Shown here one piece after another: positions 7,141 through 13,471 of a stretch of 13,471 nucleotides of DNA. How positions within the stretch are numbered: position 1 is the first letter of the stretch; every line of letters begins with the position of its first letter. The position numbers and the translations under genes are program-made. The DNA lies in the NCBI GenBank assembly GCA_021154515.1, contig JAJKIL010000099.1:1-13471 (forward strand), in the 5' to 3' direction. Below the pieces are notes generated by a model, which was not told the origin of the DNA, ran no database searches, and saw only the letters and a program-made list of their open reading frames with translations. The stretch comes from Niastella sp. Lineage in GTDB: Bacteria; Bacteroidota; Bacteroidia; Chitinophagales; Chitinophagaceae.

Positions 7141-7704
7141 ATGCAGGAACCTGAACAACCATACCGGATATTCAAGGAGATTTTCTATAAATACTACGAG
7201 CCCCTTTGCAAGTATGCTTTTACCATTGTAAAAGAATCGCACAGTTGTGAGGATATCGTTCAGGAAACTTTTTTGCGGGTTTGGGAAAAAAAGCAAAACC
7301 TCATAGGTTCCGAAGAACTCACCTGGTATTTATATACAGCCATTCGTAACAATTGCCTGAGCTTTCTCGAAAAAAAGCAGAAAACCGTGCTGGGCGATTT
7401 CAGCAGCCAGGAGATCGTGGATCCCACTTCCAACGAACGCCCGTCGCCCCCCGCTAAAGAAGCCGACTACGATACACTTTTAAAAAAGGCGCTCGAAAAC
7501 CTGCCGCCCAAATGCCGGGAAGTATTTGTATTAAGCCGGGTAAGCAATCTCACCTATAAACAAATCAGCGAATCACTGGGAATTTCCATAAAAACGGTTG
7601 AAAATCAAATGGGTAAGGCATTAAAGATCTTACGGTCCTACATTCGGCAAAAACAGGGATTACCCATAATTCTTTGCATAATTTTTTTGTTTTTGACGTC
7701 ATAG
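7141..7704 (+). CDS. ECF-type RNA polymerase sigma-70 factor (receptor-linked)
   Basis: A 187-residue sigma factor. Region 2 spans about 10-78, with YYEPLCKYAFTIVKESHSCEDIVQE-type residues and the TWYLYTAIRNNCL helix; region 4 spans about 112-166, with LPPKCREVFVLSRVSNLTYKQ leading into LGISIKTVENQMGKAL. ATG at 7141 was chosen over the ATG at 6991 because sigma homology starts right after it. The FecR gene follows after 50 bp and then the receptor, so this is the sigma factor of a full surface-signalling cascade and should transcribe the downstream receptor and lipoprotein genes. The extreme C-terminus (about 173-185, GLPIILCIIFLFL) is strongly hydrophobic, as in the divergent sigma factor, though the two proteins differ through most of their length. 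Confidence 0.92.
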   Translation: MQEPEQPYRIFKEIFYKYYEPLCKYAFTIVKESHSCEDIVQETFLRVWEKKQNLIGSEELTWYLYTAIRNNCLSFLEKKQKTVLGDFSSQEIVDPTSNERPSPPAKEADYDTLLKKALENLPPKCREVFVLSRVSNLTYKQISESLGISIKTVENQMGKALKILRSYIRQKQGLPIILCIIFLFLTS

Positions 7705-7754
7705 TGTAGGGGTAAGTAATAATTTAATGTTTTTACAACAGTACCACGAACGGA

Positions 7755-8753
7755 ATGAACCAAAAAGAATATATAATAGCCCTTATTGCCAAACAACTGC
7801 AAGGACTGGCAACATCACAGGAAGCCGATGAGCTTCAGCAATGGCTGCAATCGGATGCTGCCTGCCAACAGGAATATGATGACATGGCAATTATCTGGCA
7901 AAAAAGCGGCCCCTTACTGGCTGAACCTTCGTTCAATACAGAGGTTGCCTGGGTAAAACTGGATGATCAGATCGCCCTCCTGACCGCCAGAGACAGAAAG
8001 CCTTTACACGCTATCATTTCAATATTATATACTCCCACAGCAAAAGCAGCAGCCGCCATTTTAGTACTGGCCTGTACGGCTACAGCTGGTTTTTGGTGGC
8101 ATCGCCACACGCAATGGCAGTCATTTACCGCCCTGGCCCAAAACGAAACCCTTACCCTGCCCGATCATTCGGTGGTAGTGGTTCGCAAGGGCAGCACCCT
8201 AAAATACCCGAAACAATTCGATGCAGCAGAACGCCGTGTAGCATTGGCCGGAGACGCCTTCTTTTCTGTTCAACACAATGAACATCAACCTTTTTTAGTA
8301 ATAACCGATCATTCTGAAGTAAAGGTGCTGGGCACCTCCTTCCTGGTTCACAACACCAACGCTGCGGATGAAGTAGTGGTAGTAACCGGTAAAGTAAATG
8401 TGGCCGACAAAAAAGAAAACAATAACAAGGTTATTCTTACCAAAGGCCAACGGGTTGTTTTAAAACAGGATCACTTTTACCAGGACCAGGTGGCCGATTC
8501 CAATTTTATTGCCTGGGAAACAGGTCAATTGAATTTTAATAACACCGCACTCCCCCAGGTGCTGCAGGATATTTCTCACTATTATGGCATTACTGTAGAA
8601 CTGGATCCCGGTATACAGGCAAATGCCCATACCATTCCGGTAACCGTTCATTTTAACAACCAGCCACTGGAGCAGGTACTGGAAGAACTCAAGCTTATCA
8701 CTGGTTTACAGGTAAAAAAAGAAAACGGTAAAACGGTATTTTATCGAAATTAA
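7755..8753 (+). CDS. FecR-family anti-sigma factor with DUF4974 tail (short form)
   Basis: A 332-residue inner-membrane anti-sigma protein. Residues 1-90 are the cytoplasmic sigma-binding part; a membrane segment lies at about 97-114. The periplasmic FecR core (about 122-220) has LTLPDHSVVVVRKGSTLKY, AERRVALAGDAFFSV and SEVKVLGTSFLV; a DUF4974 domain fills about 255-330 (TGQLNFNNTALPQVLQDISHYY onward), the part expected to meet the STN domain of the receptor. It is about 100 residues shorter than the FecR protein on the other strand because it lacks the leading periplasmic beta region. It sits between its sigma gene and the STN-bearing receptor, the standard order for transmembrane signalling from receptor to FecR to sigma. 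Confidence 0.9.
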   Translation: MNQKEYIIALIAKQLQGLATSQEADELQQWLQSDAACQQEYDDMAIIWQKSGPLLAEPSFNTEVAWVKLDDQIALLTARDRKPLHAIISILYTPTAKAAAAILVLACTATAGFWWHRHTQWQSFTALAQNETLTLPDHSVVVVRKGSTLKYPKQFDAAERRVALAGDAFFSVQHNEHQPFLVITDHSEVKVLGTSFLVHNTNAADEVVVVTGKVNVADKKENNNKVILTKGQRVVLKQDHFYQDQVADSNFIAWETGQLNFNNTALPQVLQDISHYYGITVELDPGIQANAHTIPVTVHFNNQPLEQVLEELKLITGLQVKKENGKTVFYRN

Positions 8754-8800
8754 GTTAGTTCTTTGTGGATACTGGATATATTAAAACCAGGGGATAGCAG

Positions 8801-8820
8801 GCTATAGCTTGAGTTATAGC
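8801..8820 (+). promoter_or_regulatory. Perfect hairpin touching the receptor start codon
   Basis: GCTATA (8801-8806) and TATAGC (8815-8820) form a perfect 6-bp stem with an 8-nt loop that ends at the base before ATG 8821. In mRNA it would cover the ribosome-binding zone, so it could lower or tune translation of the receptor relative to the upstream anti-sigma gene. The stem is AT-rich and probably weak. Confidence 0.35.
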
Positions 8821-11403
8821 ATGAATAAACTGTATTGCATATTTCTGGTTCTCTTGATTAGCATGCAATTAACCCAGGCTCAAAGGGTTAATTTATTTTC
8901 GCGTCCCTATACGCCAACCTTTTACACAGGTTCCATCCGCAGTTTTCTGGATGATATTAACCAGCACAGTCCAACCATCATTGAATATTCGGCCAACTTT
9001 TTAGACACCGGCAAGGTTATTACCCTCACCGGTTCGCCCGAAACCATTGGCGAGGTGCTGCACCAGGTGTTGGAAAGCCAAAAGATAAACCTGGTAGAAA
9101 AAAACAACAAAGTCATTATTACTCCAGCCACCGTTCCTTTACCAGCCGACTTTTTTATTTCCTGGTATTCTGTTTACGGTATTATAAAAGAAGATGTCAG
9201 TGGCGAGCCCCTGGCCGATGCTACCATCTGGCAACCGGCGCAGCAACGAGGCAGCTATTCCAATAACCACGGTTACTTTACTATAAAGCTTCCTGAGGGA
9301 AAAAATGAATTGTACCTCTCCTATGCCGGTTACGAAACCCATCGCATTGAGGTGAACCTGAAAGGGAATATCCGCATGGATGTGTTTATGACGCCCAAAA
9401 CCGATTTCAGGGAAGTAACGGTGACCACTACGCCACCGGCGGCCCAGGTAGAAGAAAACAAGGCTTCCAAGGAAGCTGCCGGCTACGACATTATTCTGGG
9501 CGAATCGGATGTGCTGCGGTCTTTTTATTTAGATCCGGGGGTAAAGAACATCCCTGAGATCACCTATGGCATGCTGGTACGCGGCGGCAGCCCCGATCAA
9601 AACATTTTTCTGCTGGATGGCAATCCCATCTTTAACCCCACGCATTTACTGGGTACGCTGTCAATAGTGAATAAAACATCGTTGAAATCGATGTACCTGT
9701 ACAAAAAGAATTTTCCGGCCCGGTACGGCGGTGGTCTGTCATCAGTAATTGATGTAATGACGAAGGATGGCAATATGCAGAAATGGCAAGGGGAAGCCAA
9801 TGCCGGGTTACTGGCTGGTTCGTTTACAGTAGAAGGCCCCATAAAAAAAGACCGCTCATCGATCATGGTGTCCTTTCGCCAAAGCTGGATCAATCCAATC
9901 TTGCGCGCGCTTAAATCAGGCATCGATGTCGACTTTTATGATCTGCATGTGAAGTTCACCCAATGGATAGGCAAGAAAGACAAGATCATGATAAATGCCT
10001 ATGCCGGGCACGATGCCCTGCAATTGCATCAGAACTATGCCAATAACCAGCAACGATGGGGCAATAAAGCGGCTACGCTGAACTGGAACCGGCTGCTTAG
10101 TGCACGCGCATTTATCAATTCTTCTTTCAACATCAGTAACTACGATAACCTGGCGGGCTTCCGTTATAATTTATACGACAGTTCCGGCCGGTTGATGCAG
10201 AACCGTGTTTACAATACTTACTCCAGTATTAAACAATACACCGCACGTACAGCACTGGAAATATCCCCTACCAACAATATAAAAATAAATGTAGGCGGCA
10301 AATATTCGTATACCCGCATCCATCCGTTCGACACCAATGTATCGCCTGATTTTACTGACAGGCCGGGCGATTTCAACGCCTTTCCCCCGCTGTCATTCCG
10401 CGAGCTGGCGTTGTATTATGAAAACGAATTCAGGATCAATAAAAAGATCTTTCTGCGGCCGGGTGTACGCCTTTCTTTTTACGAGCATAATGATTTTAAA
10501 TACACCAGCTGGCAACCCCGGATGTATGCCGCATATAAATTTTCATCCCATAACCAACTCGAAGCTTCCTATAATCATATGACCCAATACCTGCATATGG
10601 TAACCAATCCATACATGGGTATCAACAGCGACGCCTGGGTTCCCAGCACAGGAGAATTGAACCCCGAAGAAAGCGATATGTTCAACCTGGGTTATAGCCA
10701 TCGCAACAACAAAAACATTTCCTTTTATGCAGATGTTTATTATAAGCAAATGACCCATGTGACGAATTATGCAGAGGGACAGAACCTGTTTTTAAATACG
10801 GCCGACTGGGGACAAAGCGTAAAACTGGGTAAGGGCTGGGCGTATGGACTGGAAACAAAAGCGGAGCACATTACTGAAAAATGGTATTTACACCTGAGTT
10901 ATACGTTGTCGTGGAACTGGCGGAAGTTTGCGGACCTGAACAACGGGGCGAAATTTCCATTTAAATACGATCGCCGGCACGAGATCAATGCGGCTGCTAC
11001 TTTCAAATATAACAAGCATTGGAGCGCCTCTGCCTTCTGGACGTTTGCGACAGGCGACGTGTACACCTTGCCCAACCAGGTATATCCCGACTTCGACGAT
11101 GCACAGCAGATCAGCGATCCGCTGGCGCCCAGGGAGTACCGGCTGATCTATCATTCATCCAACGCCAGAATGTACCGTACGCTGCCCTATCACCGGTTAG
11201 ATGTGTCGGCCAGCAATTACCATAGATTAGGCGGTGGTCCTTTACAATCACGATTAACAGTAGGCGTATATAATATCTACGGTTCCCCCAGCCAGTATGT
11301 GTATGACCTGGAAGGGACCCTGGGAAAACGGTCATTGGTGGTAACTACCAAGTACCAGTTCTTTAAGATAACGCCCTATATTTCGTATACCGTGTCTTTT
11401 TAA
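8821..11403 (+). CDS. TonB-dependent receptor with STN domain and carboxypeptidase-like domain
   Basis: An 860-residue outer-membrane uptake receptor that takes energy from TonB. In order: signal peptide (about 1-21, ending LTQA/Q); an STN signalling domain (about 37-102, from SIRSFLDDINQHS to NNKVIITP); a carboxypeptidase regulatory-like fold (about 119-192, GEPLADATIW, NNHGYFTIKLPEG, LSYAGYETHRI); a TonB-box-like stretch REVTVTTTP (about 197-205); a plug domain (about 226-317, with MLVRGGSPDQNIFLLDGNPIF and ARYGGGLSSVIDV); and a beta-barrel to the C-terminal phenylalanine typical of outer-membrane proteins. The frame opens at TTG 8809, but ATG 8821 directly precedes the signal peptide and is preferred. 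The STN domain and the sigma/FecR genes just upstream point to ligand-induced regulation of its own expression. The DUF4249 gene starts 4 bp after the stop, so the two are translated together. The ligand is not evident. Confidence 0.93.
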   Translation: MNKLYCIFLVLLISMQLTQAQRVNLFSRPYTPTFYTGSIRSFLDDINQHSPTIIEYSANFLDTGKVITLTGSPETIGEVLHQVLESQKINLVEKNNKVIITPATVPLPADFFISWYSVYGIIKEDVSGEPLADATIWQPAQQRGSYSNNHGYFTIKLPEGKNELYLSYAGYETHRIEVNLKGNIRMDVFMTPKTDFREVTVTTTPPAAQVEENKASKEAAGYDIILGESDVLRSFYLDPGVKNIPEITYGMLVRGGSPDQNIFLLDGNPIFNPTHLLGTLSIVNKTSLKSMYLYKKNFPARYGGGLSSVIDVMTKDGNMQKWQGEANAGLLAGSFTVEGPIKKDRSSIMVSFRQSWINPILRALKSGIDVDFYDLHVKFTQWIGKKDKIMINAYAGHDALQLHQNYANNQQRWGNKAATLNWNRLLSARAFINSSFNISNYDNLAGFRYNLYDSSGRLMQNRVYNTYSSIKQYTARTALEISPTNNIKINVGGKYSYTRIHPFDTNVSPDFTDRPGDFNAFPPLSFRELALYYENEFRINKKIFLRPGVRLSFYEHNDFKYTSWQPRMYAAYKFSSHNQLEASYNHMTQYLHMVTNPYMGINSDAWVPSTGELNPEESDMFNLGYSHRNNKNISFYADVYYKQMTHVTNYAEGQNLFLNTADWGQSVKLGKGWAYGLETKAEHITEKWYLHLSYTLSWNWRKFADLNNGAKFPFKYDRRHEINAAATFKYNKHWSASAFWTFATGDVYTLPNQVYPDFDDAQQISDPLAPREYRLIYHSSNARMYRTLPYHRLDVSASNYHRLGGGPLQSRLTVGVYNIYGSPSQYVYDLEGTLGKRSLVVTTKYQFFKITPYISYTVSF

Positions 11404-11407
11404 AAAC

Positions 11408-12454
11408 ATGACAAAAAACAGCACACCATATTATTCTTTCAGCTGGCTTTTTTTGCTGGTGCTTTTTATCAGCGCCTGTAAAAAGAATTTTTCAAGCGAT
11501 CAGTTTGAAGATGGTAAGCTGGTAGTGCTGGCAGAGATCACCGCACTTGATACGGTAAAAATTCCCATCGGTAAAACCATTAAAGTTGAAAACGGCAGCC
11601 TGATCCGGTTCGAAAAAGTAAATGACGCCACGGTTACCATTACTGAAAACAACACCGCCAGTTGGGTATTACAACCCAATTACTCGCAACAATACATCAA
11701 CAATCCCACGTCGGTATTTACCAATAAAAAACGGTTTAAAGCCAATGCCAGCTACCGGATAGACATCAAACACCCTACCCTGGGCTCTGTGAGTGCAACC
11801 ACTTACATCCCCGCTTTTCCGCATTTAACCGGGGTAGATACTTTCAGTACCCAGATTAATGATAAAGATGTGTTAGGGGTAAATATAACCTGGAAAGACT
11901 CGCTGGACTATGATGAGTTTTACATAATTGAATCCGTGAAAGAACTGGTAAAGAACAATCACTTCTTTATTTACCAGGGTAAACGCTACAGTTATGACAC
12001 GCAATCGGGCAAAGAGTTTTATCAGACAGTAAAAAATACACCTGGCCTTAAGATACTAACCGATACGGTTAGTTTGAACAAGTATACCCGCCTGGATCTG
12101 TTTACCGAAGACGGCCAGTCGGAAAATGCAAAGATCGACAAGCTCACCAATCCGTTCAGACGAATTTTTTACCTTGATCCCTTCATCAATGGAGAATATT
12201 ATAACACTACCTTATACATAGACAAACAGTTTTTTGTTGATCCCAAACAAAAAGGCCGCGTTCGATTGCAATTAAAATCTGTAAGCAAAGAATTGTACGA
12301 TTACCTTAAGCTGTACGAGAAGTATAAAACAGATTTTGGCTCGGTGCCTACCACCCAACTGGTATCCCCTACCGGTAATATTGAAAACGGGTTGGGTGTT
12401 TTTGGGGGATCGGCTAAGCGGGAGCGGGTTTACTATTTTGATGTTTTGAAATAA
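11408..12454 (+). CDS. DUF4249-family lipoprotein, partner of the TonB-dependent receptor
   Basis: A 348-residue lipoprotein. A hydrophobic signal (about 10-23) ends in the lipobox ISAC, with Cys24 as the lipidated residue; the following KKNFSSD lacks the acidic surface-export signal described in some Bacteroidota, so its final side of the outer membrane is unclear. The remainder is beta-rich, and the closing motif NIENGLGVFGG (about 326-336) is characteristic of DUF4249. Such proteins regularly sit directly after STN or carboxypeptidase-like TonB receptors and are thought to help capture the substrate, much as SusD does for SusC; this role is inferred. It is the last gene of the cluster, 4 bp from the receptor stop, and converges on rlmH with only 9 bp between stop codons and no visible terminator. 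Confidence 0.88.
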   Translation: MTKNSTPYYSFSWLFLLVLFISACKKNFSSDQFEDGKLVVLAEITALDTVKIPIGKTIKVENGSLIRFEKVNDATVTITENNTASWVLQPNYSQQYINNPTSVFTNKKRFKANASYRIDIKHPTLGSVSATTYIPAFPHLTGVDTFSTQINDKDVLGVNITWKDSLDYDEFYIIESVKELVKNNHFFIYQGKRYSYDTQSGKEFYQTVKNTPGLKILTDTVSLNKYTRLDLFTEDGQSENAKIDKLTNPFRRIFYLDPFINGEYYNTTLYIDKQFFVDPKQKGRVRLQLKSVSKELYDYLKLYEKYKTDFGSVPTTQLVSPTGNIENGLGVFGGSAKRERVYYFDVLK

Positions 12455-12463
12455 AGTCAGCCT

Positions 12464-12937
12464 TTAGCTATGGTGATATTTTTCATTCCGGAGAATGGTG
12501 CATGCCCGGTATAACTGTTCGGCCAGGATCAAACGCACCAGCTGATGCGGGAAAACGAGTTTTGAAATTGACCAGGTAGTGTTGGCTCTTTTAAATACCG
12601 GTTCATCAACGCCATACACGCCGCCAATCAAAAAAATGAGGGTTTTAACGCTGTCATTGGCCCTGGCTTGTAAAAAATCGGCCAGTTGCGGCGAGGAGAA
12701 CGAATGCCCACGTTCATCGAGCAATACCAGGTAATCATCCTTTTTAAGCCACTCGAGAATAGTTTCCCCTTCTTTTTTCTTCAGGTCCATTTCGCTGAGC
12801 ATACCCGCATTTTTTGGCGTTGGGATCAGGTTCCATTCCACAGGGAAATATTTCGATAACCGGCGGGTAAAGTCCTCAATCCCTTCTTTTACATAGGACT
12901 CGTGGTTTTTACCGATTGACCAGCATTGAATTTTCAT
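12464..12937 (-). CDS. rlmH: 23S rRNA (pseudouridine-1915-N3)-methyltransferase RlmH
   Basis: A 157-residue SPOUT-class methyltransferase, full length for the family. It methylates N3 of pseudouridine 1915 in helix 69 of 23S rRNA on the assembled ribosome, using S-adenosylmethionine, as a homodimer. The trefoil-knot motifs are intact: LDERGHSFSSPQLADFL (about 73-89), the cofactor-binding FLIGGVYGVDE (about 102-112), and the C-terminal block SISKLVFPHQLVRLILAEQ (about 123-141) through YRACTILRNEKYHH, whose terminal YHH is typical. It is a housekeeping gene and marks the return to core genome after the accessory signalling cluster. I saw no clear promoter element upstream on the minus strand. 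Confidence 0.97.
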   Translation of the reverse strand: MKIQCWSIGKNHESYVKEGIEDFTRRLSKYFPVEWNLIPTPKNAGMLSEMDLKKKEGETILEWLKKDDYLVLLDERGHSFSSPQLADFLQARANDSVKTLIFLIGGVYGVDEPVFKRANTTWSISKLVFPHQLVRLILAEQLYRACTILRNEKYHHS

Positions 12938-13057
12938 AACAAGGAGCTTTTAGGTGATTACGCATTTGATATGCCAGGGCAAGTTAAGTAATGTAATGGC
13001 CTAATGCCTGAAATTCAGGGTAAAAGGAAAATTTTATCAGCAATTTTTGATGATTTT

Positions 13058-13089
13058 TTTGGGAGGAATATCAAATAGGGCTATTTTTG
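13058..13089 (+). promoter_or_regulatory. Bacteroidota-type promoter of the tRNA gene
   Basis: TTTG at 13058-13061 and TATTTTTG at 13082-13089 match the -33 TTTG and -7 TAnnTTTG elements of the Bacteroidota primary sigma factor, with a 20-bp spacer. The expected transcript start is 15-20 bp before the tRNA at 13111. Confidence 0.7.
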
Positions 13090-13110
13090 CCGCCCATTCA
13101 CGAAAAACAC

Positions 13111-13184
13111 GGCCCCGTAGCTCAATTGAATAGAGCATTTGACTACGGATCAAAAGGTTTCTGGTTTGAATCCAGACGGGGTCA
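13111..13184 (+). tRNA. tRNA-Arg (anticodon ACG)
   Basis: 74 nt folding into a complete cloverleaf: acceptor GGCCCCG (13111-13117) with CGGGGTC (13177-13183, one G-U pair), D-stem GCTC/GAGC, anticodon stem TTTGA/TCAAA around loop CTACGGA (anticodon ACG at 13145-13147), a 5-nt variable region and T-stem TCTGG/CCAGA. Discriminator base A is at 13184; CCA is not encoded. ACG becomes ICG after adenosine deamination and reads CGU, CGC and CGA. Two normally invariant bases differ: position 19 is A (13129) and position 56 is T (13167), so the G19-C56 tertiary pair would become A19-U56. The anticodon stem is weak (four A-T pairs, one G-C). Confidence 0.95.
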
Positions 13185-13190
13185 CGAAAG

Positions 13191-13219
13191 AAGCTTCACA
13201 GAAATGTGGAGCTTTTTTT
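13191..13219 (+). terminator. Rho-independent terminator of the tRNA-Arg gene
   Basis: AAGCTTCACA (13191-13200), a GAAA tetraloop (13201-13204) and TGTGGAGCTT (13205-13214) form a 10-bp stem with one G-U pair, running into seven Ts (13213-13219). It starts 6 bp after the tRNA, so the tRNA is a single-gene unit. Confidence 0.9.
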
Positions 13220-13471
13220 ATGGCCGTAATTCAAATAATACTTTCACTAATACAAGTTGACTTTCAAAATATTAAAGAAATTTGATTCCAGGAATAGGAG
13301 TCATTTTTTTAAATTAAAAATCAGCAGTATTAAATGATTCTTTTGATCTGCCAAAATCGTTGATTTTGAAAATTTGCCAGAAATTTGCCAGTGCTGGAAA
13401 ATCCTTAGCGAACCTACTTGTAAAGAGCATTTCTATATAAAATTACACATTTCAAATTGTAGAAAGCACGC
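13220..13471. other. AT-rich region without a gene, with a hairpin and an 11-bp tandem duplication
   Basis: No supportable reading frame. It holds a perfect hairpin CAAAATC-GTT-GATTTTG (13352-13368), directly followed by two exact contiguous copies of AAATTTGCCAG (13370-13380 and 13381-13391). The region is clearly richer in A and T than the coding genes. Short repeats next to a tRNA gene can belong to integration sites or to an integrase promoter, but no integrase is seen in the window. Confidence 0.5.

Noticed and set aside
10337..11335. Several short open frames on both strands inside the receptor gene
   Set aside because: They are shadows of the receptor reading frame, with no start context or recognisable protein features.

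Overview
The window looks like a chromosomal segment from a Bacteroidota bacterium, most likely Chitinophagaceae (Niastella- or Chitinophaga-like). This rests on two ECF-sigma/FecR gene pairs with the Bacteroidota DUF4974 tail, a TonB-dependent receptor with an STN domain paired with a DUF4249 lipoprotein, weak or absent Shine-Dalgarno sites, and a TTTG / TAnnTTTG-type promoter ahead of a tRNA. No database search was possible; family calls come from reading the translated sequence.

Layout. (1) 1-2467, minus strand: the N-terminal 822 codons of a large soluble sensor protein built from 92-residue HAMP repeats, of the same style as fungal Nik1/Os-1 group III hybrid histidine kinases; its catalytic part lies beyond the left edge. 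(2) 2468-3486: about 1 kb without a recognisable gene, holding several perfect hairpins and a 10-bp inverted repeat next to the following gene. (3) 3487-4470, plus: an AraC-family regulator. (4) 4471-4736: an array of degenerate 8-bp units and a 3x7-bp array, between convergent genes. (5) 4737-6766, minus: a FecR-type anti-sigma factor and its ECF sigma factor, without a receptor gene. (6) 7141-12454, plus: a complete cell-surface signalling and uptake cluster of ECF sigma, FecR anti-sigma, STN-containing TonB-dependent receptor and DUF4249 lipoprotein. (7) 12464-12937, minus: rlmH, a ribosomal RNA methyltransferase. (8) 13058-13219: promoter, tRNA-Arg(ACG) and terminator. (9) 13220-13471: AT-rich sequence with a tandem 11-mer and a hairpin, without a gene.

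How the genes may work together. In the plus-strand cluster the receptor's N-terminal STN domain should signal ligand binding through the inner-membrane FecR protein, releasing the sigma factor to transcribe the receptor/lipoprotein pair. The divergent minus-strand sigma/FecR pair shares the 374-bp promoter region with this cluster but has no receptor, so it may take its signal from this receptor or from one elsewhere. The ligand cannot be named from the sequence.

The most notable points are the two-repeat alternation in the poly-HAMP protein, the orphan sigma/anti-sigma pair beside a complete one, hydrophobic tails on both sigma factors, a tRNA-Arg whose G19-C56 tertiary pair appears replaced by A19-U56, and the octamer array that runs into the stop codon of the AraC gene. 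I found no clearly new system; these are hypotheses of modest strength.
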